A stretch of DNA of 64,000 nt, taken from NCBI GenBank assembly GCA_963675575.1, contig OY776378.1, positions 1,674,001 through 1,738,000 of the forward strand. The letters run 5' to 3'. Made by a program: the position numbers and the translations under genes. Below are positions 26,036 through 34,248 of the stretch, one piece after another. This DNA is from JAGLOK01 sp963675575 (GTDB taxonomy: Bacteria; Bacillota; Clostridia; Christensenellales; UMGS416). The notes under the pieces were generated by a model. The model was not told the origin of the DNA. It saw nothing but the letters and a program-made list of their open reading frames with translations, and ran no database searches. Numbering within the stretch: position 1 is the stretch's first letter; every line of letters begins with the position of its first letter.

Positions 26036-26239
26036 TTAAAATTTCCTAAATCTATTATACCACTTCGAAGGTCGAACTTGAACTGCGCCTTTTTGTTTTA
26101 CCCCGCTGTTCGCCCAAAACATAAGCTCTCTTTGGTCATCAAACGTTCCGTACTTCTTTCTGTTGTGAACTATTATAAATACGATAAAAGCTTGCGTAAC
26201 TATAAAGAGCGCAGTCATCAAGATGTCATAAGTACTCAT
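26036..26239 (-). CDS. Small single-span membrane protein
   Basis: 67 aa from ATG 26239 after GGAGG. A membrane segment ILMTALFIVTQAFIVFIIV near the N-terminus, then a basic soluble tail. Unknown function. Confidence 0.55.
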   Translation of the reverse strand: MSTYDILMTALFIVTQAFIVFIIVHNRKKYGTFDDQRELMFWANSGVKQKGAVQVRPSKWYNRFRKF

Positions 26240-26431
26240 AATTTTTGCCTCCAATAACTTTATAGTAAAATTATACCACTTTGATATATTAATGCAAATA
26301 TATGCTGTCAAATTGCGAGGTTTACCTCATAAAACGACGAATAAAGACTCTTTGTACGCATTCCAGGCGAATTATCCCCTTTCATCATATTCAATTTCTA
26401 AATATGTAAAATTAATCTTATATTTTTTCCA

Positions 26432-26460
26432 TTTACCTAAACCCATTTTTACCGTATAAT
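26432..26460 (+). promoter_or_regulatory. Promoter of the broken surface-protein gene
   Basis: TTTACC, 17 bases, TATAAT, 69 bases before ATG 26529. Confidence 0.6.
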
Positions 26461-26528
26461 GTTATTTATATATATAGAAAACAACAACCTAGAGCACATA
26501 TCGACTTTGAGATAAAGAAGAGGCTCTT

Positions 26529-28023
26529 ATGAAAAGATTGTTAGCATTAATAACTATTGCATTATTGATTTCCTTCCTATTTCCGATTACTGTTTTTGCG
26601 TTTACTCCCCCCATAACTGTATCAGACGGTCAAACGCTAAACCTTACAACAGGCGAATTAACACTGACTTCGGATAGTTCACTAATCACAACATATACCA
26701 TCGCCACTGGCGACACTATTAGTGTGGCAGCAAATGCCACAGACACCATCACAGGAAGCAAAAATGTAATTATTTCCTGTGACAGCGGAGTAACTCTCAC
26801 AATACAAGATGTAACCATCGACACGAGCTCCATCTTCGCATCATGCGCACTAGCCTTTACAGGTTCAGGAAATAAGTTATTGCTGGATGGTGTTAATTCC
26901 TTTTCATCCTATCAAAATCAACCAGGTATAAAAGTTGAAACAGGTACTGCTCTTACTATCGATAATGCACCTTTAACCACAGGTTCGCTCACAGCCCTAG
27001 GTGGCTTAAATGCAGCAGGTATCGGCGGTGGCTATCAAAATAATAACAATATCAGGTGGCACGATAACAACTGCCCAAGGTGGCAATATGGCAGCAGGTA
27101 TTGGCGGAGGTGTTGAAGGTAGTGGCGGCATAGTAGCGATATCAGGTGGCGCACAAGTATTTGCTAAAGCAGGTTTGAATGCAAAAGATATTGGAAGCGG
27201 ATATGTAGGAGCATCTAATGGCTCGCTTACAATCTCTGATAATATGACTTTAGTATTTACAGCAAGCAGTAATGAGTTTTCAGGCGCAACTCTTAATGAT
27301 AATATAACATTTACAGCCGATTCCGGGATAATGACTCAGGTAAGGACTTTACATAGTCTGAATACATCCCCTTGGAACACAGCGCTGGGCCTCTATTATG
27401 CTTTAACACCTTCACCCACACCAACTCCTATACCAACTCCTATACCAACTCCTATACCAACTCCTATACCAACAACACCAGCTCCCACTAAGAAAAAGTA
27501 TTATTATACTGCAACACCTTCTCCAACTGCGACTACCTCTCCAACTGCAACGCCTGAAACATCGGCTACAGCGGTAGTTGAAGCGACGGCAACTCCGGAG
27601 CCGAGTGGCAGCCCAACACCCACGCCAACAACCAGTGTTATAATCCCAATAAATGTTACGCCAAACGGCGACGGAACAACATCTATCACAATAGATGTCA
27701 CTTCCCTTCCGGAAGGCGCGACAGTGGTAGCGCTTCCAAACGGCGAGACTGTTTCTGTTGAAAGCGCAGTGGATGGCAAGCTCATTTTTAATGTGGAAGA
27801 TGGCATGTTGGATGAAAACGGCGAAATCGAGCTTATCGTCATAAATGACGAACAAGTAGCACTTGGAGCGTATGGCATCGCGATAAAAGCGCAGGAGCAG
27901 TTAAGCAAAGGCTTCCCAATTTGGGTGTTTTTCTTAGGCGGAGCGGAAATAATCTTCTGGATACTCTTTTTTGTGGAAAAGAAAAAGCGCAAAGATTTTA
28001 ACAGCCGTACCCAGCGCAGATAG
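26529..28023 (+). pseudogene. Frameshifted cell-surface protein with Pro/Thr linker and C-terminal membrane anchor
   Basis: Signal peptide MKRLLALITIALLISFLFPI, then a beta-solenoid-like region (TLTIQDVTID, AAGIGGGYQN). The frame breaks near 27045 and resumes in another frame as TITISGGTIT-type repeats (IITISGGTITTAQGGNMAAG), a linker of PTPIPTPIP repeats, a KKKYYYTATPSPT stretch, a conserved C-terminal domain (ITIDVTSLPEGATVVALPNG ... ELIVINDEQVALGAYGIAI), FPIW, a membrane segment and EKKKRK. The same C-terminal module ends the 56658 protein. One frameshift separates it from a working gene of about 495 aa, so slippage or recent decay are both possible. Confidence 0.72.
27421..27470 (+). repeat. 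12-bp tandem repeat encoding PTPI
   Basis: Four copies of CCAACTCCTATA in frame in the linker. Copy number could vary by slippage without changing the frame. Confidence 0.85.
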
Positions 28024-28031
28024 TAGTCTAT

Positions 28032-28240
28032 TTGCAAGAAAGAACCTTGATAATACGTTTGCCTGGCAAATATCTCAAAATAGCTCTGACTGTTGCGGTA
28101 TTTTTGCTTATAAAGCTTATTCCCATGCCCGCATTCGCGGCAACCTACAATGTGTTAAACGGCGAAACGTTTGACATCTCAACAGTTAGCGACGGCGATA
28201 CCATAAATTTAAGCATTGATGTGAGCGCGACTTCAGACTC
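28032..28240 (+). pseudogene. N-terminal stub of a second surface protein
   Basis: Starts eight bases after the previous stop. The signal peptide YLKIALTVAVFLLIKLIPMP is followed by TYNVLNGETFDISTVSDGDT, like the start of the 26529 protein (TVSDGQTLNLTTGE). At about 28240 the sequence switches to the reverse complement of a module-protein fragment, so the gene was cut by recombination. Confidence 0.6.
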
Positions 28241-28670
28241 ATGCTCTTCTTGCCAGAGGATATCAGCCACCGCTTTATCTCTCTCTTTTTTTGCCTCTTC
28301 AGCTTTATCCTTCCCCAGTTTAATAAAGTTTCTCAAAGTGCTTTCATCACAGGTTTTAACCATGTTTTCAGCTAAACTTTCATTACCGTTGTGATACGCT
28401 ACAATATAATTAAAATCAGATTCAGAGATGCCCTTAATCCTTTTGTGCCAAGTAACTGTACTTGTAAAATCATTGACTGGGCTATCATTTGAGTTTGATG
28501 AACCTGCCGGTGCAGGATTTTCAGGCTTGGTAGGCTTTTCTTTGTTTAGCTGGTTGTTGATTAAGATTATCAGCACGCTTTTGGTCATATCGGTTATTGC
28601 GCTCTGAGCTTTTGCATCGCTGTTTAGGAAATACCGCTTTAGTATCGCGTACTGAGTATTGGTTATTCCT
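28241..28670 (-). pseudogene. Fragment of the DFNYIVAY module protein, copy B
   Basis: The open frame reads KGITNTQYAILKRYFLNSDA, TKSVLIILINNQLNKEKP, SSNSNDSPVNDFTSTVTWHK, SDFNYIVAYHNGNES, ADILWQEEHES. It matches residues about 70-205 of the intact 500-aa protein at 30565-32067. The 5' end is cut by the structured repeat (28672) and the 3' end by the surface-protein stub. Confidence 0.72.
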
Positions 28671-28671
28671 T

Positions 28672-28852
28672 TTGTACAAAGAGACTTGCTGAAAGCAAAC
28701 TCTTTGCCCGACAGCAGAGCAAAGCGAGTGTTGCGACAGGGTGTGTTCGCACTCGGCGCGATAACCCTGGGAACAAGCTCCCTCGTTATCGCCGCCAGAT
28801 GTCATTCCCTGTTGGAAAGCAGAGTAGGTTTTCTATCGAAAACCTTGGCTTT
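28672..28852 (-). repeat. Structured dispersed repeat, copy X
   Basis: Minus strand: hairpin AGGTTTTCGATAGAAAACCT, then GGCGGCGATAACGAGGGAGC paired to GGGTTATCGCGCC, then GAGTGCGAACACACCCTGTC and a CTGTCGGGC hairpin. It lies between the shared leader (28853) and the truncated module gene, exactly as copy Y does. Confidence 0.65.
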
Positions 28853-28955
28853 ATTATATATTGTTGTAAAATAATAGTAAAGGCTGTTTATTTATTAGCC
28901 TTTACCATTGGGTATTTTTTTCATTGTCTACTTCTTATACACTCCTCGCAGTGCG
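28853..28955 (-). repeat. Duplicated cassette leader with a scar of the portal 3' end
   Basis: Near-identical to 18808-18905: the TATAAT-N17-TTTACT leader, the AAAGGCT hairpin, and then bases that read GVYKK-stop, the portal C-terminus, before similarity is lost. It shows that this locus was once, or was copied from, a portal-proximal position. Confidence 0.7.
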
Positions 28956-28967
28956 GCGAATTTTGAG

Positions 28968-28998
28968 TAAAAAAATAAGGGCCGCAGTGTGGCCCTTG
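28968..28998 (-). terminator. GGGCCGC-type terminator of the 29026 lipoprotein gene
   Basis: AAGGGCC...GGCCCTT hairpin followed by TTATTTTTTTAC on the minus strand, 28 bases past the stop. Confidence 0.7.
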
Positions 28999-29025
28999 AA
29001 ATCGTCATTTGCATTATACAGGAAA

Positions 29026-30411
29026 TTACTCTTCCCATATAGCGTAATCTATTTCTTCACCTAGCTTAAATTTAGCATAATAGTACTCATAAGGAGCTCC
29101 TTCGCTTTCCAACACAGGATAATACGCAAACACATAATTATCTATCATAAAATCATCCATTAACCCCAAGCACATGTCATCTGCCATATAATCTGCAGTG
29201 TTTGCGGCAAATATTACTTCCACCTCCATAGACAGCAGATTAAGCTTTATAAATGCCTCTTTTGCGCTGTCAAGCTCTTCTTCGATTATACATTTATCAA
29301 ACCGCCAGTGAAAGCCTGCATCAAACATGTTATCTAATCTGTGCGAATAGCCTACGTTTTGCCTAAGATACAGCCAATTGTTTTTTGCATCATATCCAAG
29401 CAAGTTTGTATCTCCATAAAAGTAAATGCATCCCATTATATCTTGTGTTTCGATGTTATATATCTTTACAGAGTTATCCACTTTATCTAAATAAAACATC
29501 CATTCATCAAAGCAATAAAAAATATCAATATTGGTAAAATCCAAATCTTCTCCAGTTATTGTTGCTACAATTTCCATGCTGTTTTTATCAGCTATCACTG
29601 TAATAGCCGACCTTTTATAAGCACTGCCTTCTTGCTTTATCCATTTAAATGTATCAAATATCAAATATTTGTCTGATGCATATTGTAGTCTCATATTCTT
29701 ATGTTCATCAATAGGCTTAAACATTTTGCTACGTTTTTCATTGTTTATATCATATATAAATTTACTGCTTTCATTCGTTTCATAATCGTAATAAGACATT
29801 ACTAAGCTTTCATCAAAATAACCTATAACATCCCCTTCTGGTATATCAGAAATTTTCATATTAAAAACATCAATTATCGAATAATTGTAATTATAATCAG
29901 TATTTACAATTTCAAGCGCGGCATAAAGCACACCATCTATATAAAAAATTTTATAAATAGTGTAGTACTCATACTCAAATCCGAAACTAAACTCTGAATC
30001 TATCGTTTCTCTATCAATTATCTTTGTTTTTTCGCCTGTGTCACCATCAATACTAAAAATTGTACCATTATCATAATAGTATATAGTGCCGTTTGTGTCT
30101 TTAGTAACAGAATCGTGACTGTTAAAAGCCATATCACCAGTAAAATTCAATAAAATAGATTCTAGTTTTTCTATATTAAATTCATCACAAAGTTCAATCA
30201 CCGGTGTTGCCGTCGGCGCAAGCGTCGGGCTCGGTATAGCGGTGGATTCCGGTGTCGGTATCTCAGTCGGCTCTTTTGTAGGTTCAGAGGTAGGTTCCTC
30301 TGTCACCGTTTGTGTAGGTTCACCTGTTGCTTCCTCAGTTTTCCCGCCCAGCGTACAGCCCGTTGCTGTTAGTAAGAGTATTGTAAGTAATATTGTAAAT
30401 AATCTTCTCAT
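29026..30411 (-). CDS. Propeller-like lipoprotein, candidate surface immunity protein
   Basis: 461 aa. Signal LLTILLLTATGC with the lipobox Cys, a Thr/Pro/Glu linker (TEEPTSEPTKEPTEIPTPES), then repeated strand motifs (GTIYYYDNGTIFSIDGDTGE, EWMFYLDKVDNSVKIYNIET, NNWLYLRQNVG) typical of a beta-propeller. It should sit on the outer face of the membrane. It follows the papain-like 500-aa modular protein, with its own promoter. It parallels the split propeller gene that follows the other papain-like module, so an immunity role against an extracytoplasmic protease is a fair guess. A sensor or binding protein is the alternative. Confidence 0.6.
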   Translation of the reverse strand: MRRLFTILLTILLLTATGCTLGGKTEEATGEPTQTVTEEPTSEPTKEPTEIPTPESTAIPSPTLAPTATPVIELCDEFNIEKLESILLNFTGDMAFNSHDSVTKDTNGTIYYYDNGTIFSIDGDTGEKTKIIDRETIDSEFSFGFEYEYYTIYKIFYIDGVLYAALEIVNTDYNYNYSIIDVFNMKISDIPEGDVIGYFDESLVMSYYDYETNESSKFIYDINNEKRSKMFKPIDEHKNMRLQYASDKYLIFDTFKWIKQEGSAYKRSAITVIADKNSMEIVATITGEDLDFTNIDIFYCFDEWMFYLDKVDNSVKIYNIETQDIMGCIYFYGDTNLLGYDAKNNWLYLRQNVGYSHRLDNMFDAGFHWRFDKCIIEEELDSAKEAFIKLNLLSMEVEVIFAANTADYMADDMCLGLMDDFMIDNYVFAYYPVLESEGAPYEYYYAKFKLGEEIDYAIWEE

Positions 30412-30435
30412 AACCCACCCCAGAGTTTTTCTTTC

Positions 30436-30464
30436 ATTATACTTGTATGGGATATATTAGTAAA
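30436..30464 (-). promoter_or_regulatory. Promoter of the propeller lipoprotein
   Basis: TTTACT, 17 bases, TATAAT, 24 bases before ATG 30411. Confidence 0.65.
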
Positions 30465-30474
30465 GACTAAGTAA

Positions 30475-30502
30475 GAAAAAGGCCCGACAGCAAGCGAGCC
30501 TT
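30475..30502 (-). terminator. Terminator of the 500-aa modular gene
   Basis: AAGGCTCGCTTG/CGGGCCTT hairpin, then TTTCTTAC on the minus strand, about 60 bases after the stop at 30565. Confidence 0.6.
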
Positions 30503-30564
30503 TTAACTACACATAAGCTTCTTGAGATTGTACTATTAATCAATATATTTTATTAATTTTCTTG

Positions 30565-32067
30565 CTATGGAATTTCAACATAGAAAGTGTCTTGATTAAT
30601 TAATCTTCTTATATTATCTTCAAAAGTTAATGGGTCTTCCCTAATCACTACTATTGCATTGCGGTCTGTAACACTTTTTAAATGTTCTTCTATTTCTTCT
30701 TGTGTGAAGCTATCTTCACCACTCTCATACGCGTTATAGCCTATACGATTAGGATTATTAACTTTCCATGTTCCATCCCCGTTTATGCCTGTAATAGTTA
30801 AATAGTGTCCCCCTCCTGTAGTAAACATATCATCATCTCCGCTCTCCACATTAACAACGAGAACACCACCGTTTTCAAGTGCATATTGTGCTTCTTTTAT
30901 GCTGTTTGTGCTATATGAGGTTAACTTGTATTCTTCGGCAAAATCCTGTACAAAAGAAATACTGGTACCTCCATCGTATTTATATATTTCCCCAGAGTCA
31001 TTATTTCCCAATGCATAATCTCTCGCTTCCAGGACATGATCATAGTAATTCACATCGTCATATCCATCCAAGCTTGCGATAGCCATAACTGTAGATATCA
31101 GTGCACAACCATTATTCCCAATAGTTGGCTTTTCCTTGTCATCATTATCCGCATCAACACCATAATGCAAAGAAGATATTTCATAATTATTGCCACTATA
31201 ATTCCCTTGGAAAAGATTTGGCACAAAAGGAATTCCTTTTATTTTTTCCTTAAACTCATCTAGTTCAGACTGTGACAAGAAGTCAAGCATATCTTCTGCT
31301 GTAACTCTTTCTACATTATAATATTCCATCAGCATATCAACATCTGAATATCTGGCGACTGAAATTAATTCTGGCCGTGTGAATTTATTTTTATCTTCAC
31401 CCTGACTTCCAACCGCAAAATAAGAACTCTCCGGTTCTGTCCCTATCATGCTTGTGAATTCACTCTTCCCACCGGGCTTTGGCGCTGGCGCCAAATCTTT
31501 CTCTTTCCCCAACTTAATAAAGTTTCTCAAAGTGCTTTCCTTACAGGTCATGACCATATTTTTAGCACGACTTTCATTACCGTTGTGATACGCTACAATA
31601 TAATTAAAATCAGATTCAGAGATGCCCTTAATCCTTTTGTGCCAAGTAACTGTACTTGTAAAATCATTGACTGGGCTATCATTTGAGTTTGATGAACCTG
31701 CCGGTTCAGAATTGTTAGGCTTGGTCGGCTTTTCTTTGTTTAGCTGGTTAGTGATTAAGATCGCCAAGACGCTTTTAGGCATAGTGGCTATTGCGCTCTG
31801 AGCTTTTGCATCGCTGTTTAAGAAATACCGTTTTAGTATAGCGTACTGAGTGCTTGTTATTCCTTTTTCTTGCATTGCCTGCTTGAATTTATAGTATGCG
31901 CTCTCTGTATTGTTTCTTGTCGCCGTATCAGTTGACGCCTGTACGTTATTTACTTTTCTTGAGCTAGATGATTTGTCTGTCGTTTTAGATGTTGGTTTAG
32001 GAATGAAGGGTTTTCCTCCGTTTGCGAATTGTTCTTCCGGTGTTTCCAACCATTTTGGTGCTGGCAT
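30565..32067 (-). CDS. Modular effector-like protein with papain-like (C39-type) C-terminal domain
   Basis: 500 aa, intact. No signal peptide. Residues 1-60: Pro/Ser/Thr-rich and disordered. 60-115: a helical module (YYKFKQAMQEKGITSTQYAI ... SVLAILITNQLNKEK). 120-205: the shared module with NDFTSTVTWHKRIKG and ESDFNYIVAYHNGNES. C-terminal about 220 residues: NNGCALISTVMAIASLDG (catalytic Cys), GGTSISFVQDFAEEY, GGGHYLTITGINGDGTWKVN (His and Asn), the order found in papain-like C39_2 peptidases. It starts 101 bp downstream of the small terminase with the shared leader. Fragments of its N-terminal modules lie at 9973 and 28241, joined to other sequences. Confidence 0.72.
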   Translation of the reverse strand: MPAPKWLETPEEQFANGGKPFIPKPTSKTTDKSSSSRKVNNVQASTDTATRNNTESAYYKFKQAMQEKGITSTQYAILKRYFLNSDAKAQSAIATMPKSVLAILITNQLNKEKPTKPNNSEPAGSSNSNDSPVNDFTSTVTWHKRIKGISESDFNYIVAYHNGNESRAKNMVMTCKESTLRNFIKLGKEKDLAPAPKPGGKSEFTSMIGTEPESSYFAVGSQGEDKNKFTRPELISVARYSDVDMLMEYYNVERVTAEDMLDFLSQSELDEFKEKIKGIPFVPNLFQGNYSGNNYEISSLHYGVDADNDDKEKPTIGNNGCALISTVMAIASLDGYDDVNYYDHVLEARDYALGNNDSGEIYKYDGGTSISFVQDFAEEYKLTSYSTNSIKEAQYALENGGVLVVNVESGDDDMFTTGGGHYLTITGINGDGTWKVNNPNRIGYNAYESGEDSFTQEEIEEHLKSVTDRNAIVVIREDPLTFEDNIRRLINQDTFYVEIP

Positions 32068-32081
32068 AATCTTTCTCCTTT

Positions 32082-32110
32082 ATTATATAATATTAGTAGT
32101 AATTGGTAAA
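32082..32110 (-). promoter_or_regulatory. Shared cassette leader/promoter before the 500-aa modular gene
   Basis: TTTACC, 17 bases, TATAAT, then AAAGGAGAAAGATT and ATG. The ribosome site directly abuts the -10. Confidence 0.5.
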
Positions 32111-32167
32111 GTCCTAGTTAGTACAGTTGAGTTTATAAAGCTCGCGGCCAATTCCGCAAGCTATTTT

Positions 32168-32542
32168 TTATGTCTCTGGTATATCATCGATTATGGTGAC
32201 ACCACCCTCGCTATCGAAATGTCTTCTTTCTTCCAGCAAACCAAAGCGCTTGGCCAATATCTCCGCGGCCTTGTTGCGCTCTCGGTCGCTCATTTCTATT
32301 TCGCCTCGCATAACGGAAGTAAAATAAGCCAAGACTTCCTGCGCTTCGGCCACCTTTTCCTCCCGAGCGTCAGCGATTTTCTCGGCGAGAAACGCTTGCG
32401 CTTCGTCTTTCGCCAACAGTTTATAGGCACTTGCTCGAGGGTTTTTGAGCGGCGCACCCGTCTGGTAAACCGCTCTGTATGCCCGAGTTCCATTAAAATC
32501 TTTTAAATACTCCAAGCAGAATAATTTCTGATTTTCGTTCAT
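32168..32542 (-). CDS. Phage terminase small subunit
   Basis: 124 aa. The start NENQKLFCLEYLKDFNGTRA plus YRAVYQTGAPLKNPRASAYK is the DNA-recognition HTH of the Terminase_2/XtmA family. The acidic oligomerisation helices carry AEAQEVLAYFTSVMRGEI, and the C-terminus (AKRFGLLEERRHF) is also typical. ATG 32542 follows GGAG. It would recognise pac/cos DNA and load the large subunit, which is a pseudogene 8 kb away. Unrelated cassettes now lie between the two. Confidence 0.85.
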   Translation of the reverse strand: MNENQKLFCLEYLKDFNGTRAYRAVYQTGAPLKNPRASAYKLLAKDEAQAFLAEKIADAREEKVAEAQEVLAYFTSVMRGEIEMSDRERNKAAEILAKRFGLLEERRHFDSEGGVTIIDDIPET

Positions 32543-32602
32543 TGATGTCGCTCCTTATGTCGCTTTCGGCTAAAAAAAGTTATAAACCTTATTTTTTTAT
32601 AT

Positions 32603-32626
32603 AAAAAAAGACCGCTGAACGGCCTT
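32603..32626. terminator. Hairpin terminator between divergent genes
   Basis: AAGGCCGTTCAGCGGTCTT stem with TTTTTTTAT on the minus strand. The adjacent GGTACACATTCCATAATATC resembles the bases beside the 25442 terminator. Confidence 0.55.
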
Positions 32627-32766
32627 GTGGTACACATTCCATAATATCATGGTTTAGGGTGTAAAAAGGTGTAATTTTATCTTAAAATCTGATATTATGT
32701 TTTTGCAGTCATTGTAAATCAAAGAGATAATATGACCATTCTATTTTATAAGCTGAGGTGCTATTT

Positions 32767-33216
32767 ATGGCTATAAAAAACGAAATCATGAAAGCCGCTT
32801 TGGAAGTAAAAGCGAAGCTTATGTCTCCAAGCGGTAATCAAAGCATGGTGCTCCTTGAAAAAGAATGGGCGAAGTACAAGTATCTCATTTTAGCCAAAAA
32901 TCCCAATGGATATAAGCAAATAAGGCAGCTGCTTAAAGACAAGAGTTCATATCCCGTTAAGGCGTTTTACGATATCGTCGATGTCTCTTTGCAGGCGGAG
33001 CAAAATATCGGTTATGAAACAAACGCGGCTCAGCATGTTTTCGGATATTTTAAAAGATTGGCGTCGGCTGAGGAAAAAAAGAAAGCCATGGATATAATAG
33101 AAAGATACAGCGAGGGAAAAGCACCGCTATCAGACGTTAAAGGAGAACTGAAAATATTGGCCGATAAGTATGACGTTCAATACTTACGCAATTCATATTA
33201 TTTTTGCGATGATTAA
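32767..33216 (+). CDS. DUF1722 (YbgA-type) protein
   Basis: 149 aa from ATG 32767 after GAGGTG. The blocks EWAKYKYLILAKNPNGYKQI, NAAQHVFGYFKRLASAEEKK, SEGKAPLSDVKGELKILADK and DVQYLRNSYYF match DUF1722, often found fused to DUF523 or with photolyase genes. Here it stands alone on the plus strand with its own terminator. Its role is not known. Confidence 0.78.
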   Translation: MAIKNEIMKAALEVKAKLMSPSGNQSMVLLEKEWAKYKYLILAKNPNGYKQIRQLLKDKSSYPVKAFYDIVDVSLQAEQNIGYETNAAQHVFGYFKRLASAEEKKKAMDIIERYSEGKAPLSDVKGELKILADKYDVQYLRNSYYFCDD

Positions 33217-33263
33217 TTTTGCGGATAAATTCGACTTTAACCCTGTTTAATAACGGAATTATA

Positions 33264-33296
33264 AAGGCCCGCATTGACTGCGAGCCTTGTTTTGTT
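33264..33296 (+). terminator. Terminator of the DUF1722 gene
   Basis: AAGGCCCGCA/TGCGAGCCTT hairpin, then GTTTTGTT, 48 bases after the stop. Confidence 0.6.
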
Positions 33297-33424
33297 ATAA
33301 AGTCGTCTTATCCTATTGTTTAAAGTTGTCTTGGATAGTCGTTTTATGAATATAACCCTCTTTTCAGCTTCCGTTTAGGAGCCAAACCCAACTTATTTGC
33401 CTTTCGGCTATATTAATATCGCGC

Positions 33425-33598
33425 TTAATGCTTATAGGATGTTTTACTTTCCTTTTCTTCATCCGCTTTTATATCGTCTTGTTTTACGTTCAGGTTAGGA
33501 TAACTTTCCGGGAAACAGAAACCTGTTTCTGCGTCACAAGCGTTCCCTCTGCCAACCCATGAAAGAAATTCTTTTAATTTAGTAGTAACTTTGTTCAT
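33425..33598 (-). CDS. Small peptide with a Cys-x6-Cys motif
   Basis: 57 aa from ATG 33598 after AAAGGAAT. An N-terminal amphipathic helix (TTKLKEFLSWVGRG), then NACDAETGFCFPESYP and a charged tail. No signal peptide. The function is unknown, and the two cysteines invite a redox or metal role. Confidence 0.5.
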   Translation of the reverse strand: MNKVTTKLKEFLSWVGRGNACDAETGFCFPESYPNLNVKQDDIKADEEKESKTSYKH

Positions 33599-33616
33599 AA
33601 TAATTCCTTTCCGCAT

Positions 33617-34248
33617 TACCTGCTATAAATTGTCGTTTCGCGGCATTTATTCTGTTTTTACTTGCGCCGCTTTTTAAGTTTACCTGCTTTCTTACTTGTT
33701 ATTGGTGTACTTTCTTTATATTATTATTATACCACAAAAAAAGTAAATAGAGTGTAAATTCTACTTTTTTTGTCGGGATTTTTTTGCGGGGTTTTGTAAG
33801 AGTATTTCTGCAAGAACCCCTCCACCATTCGCATGGCTCATGGTTCCCCTCCCCTAAATGGGAGGTACGCCAGCTGAGCGGTAATCTCTTTGCTTCTTCT
33901 CCTGTTCAATCAAAGAATAATGGCATTAAAAAAACTCCGTACCGAAGACGGAGTTTGACAGAGTTTCGCAGATATTGCGCCTTCCCTAGAGTGGAGGAAA
34001 ATGCGAATGTAATGAGCATAGGTGGGGTTTGGTTCACGGTGCATGTTCGTGAGTTTTATTTGTCTGTAAGTATAATTGTTTTTCGATACGTCATTGTTTT
34101 AAATATATTTTCAATTTTTTTCACAAAACCATCATCAATTTCAATATCTTTAGATAAAAATCCCTCTTATCCAAGTTTAGTAATCACTGAGTTTCTTTTA
34201 ATCCTATTTCCAGATTGACGGCAAATACACAATGACTTTTTTCGTTAT
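33617..34248. other. Intergenic, no gene; R1 repeat and a terminator
   Basis: Contains an R1 copy at about 33808-33872 (AACCCCTCCACCATTCGC, then CATGGTTCCCCTCCCC) and a strong hairpin at 33927-33958 (ACTCCGT/ACGGAGT with a U run on the minus strand), likely the terminator of the 34249-34827 gene. No other feature seen. Confidence 0.55.

Noticed and set aside
27421..27470. Short tandem array as a CRISPR
   Set aside because: 12-bp units without spacers, in frame, encoding PTPI in a surface-protein linker.
30565..32067. Papain-like C-terminus as an NlpC/P60 wall hydrolase
   Set aside because: The Cys-His-Asn spacing and the NNGCALIS / GGGHYLTI blocks fit C39-type peptidases better than NlpC/P60.
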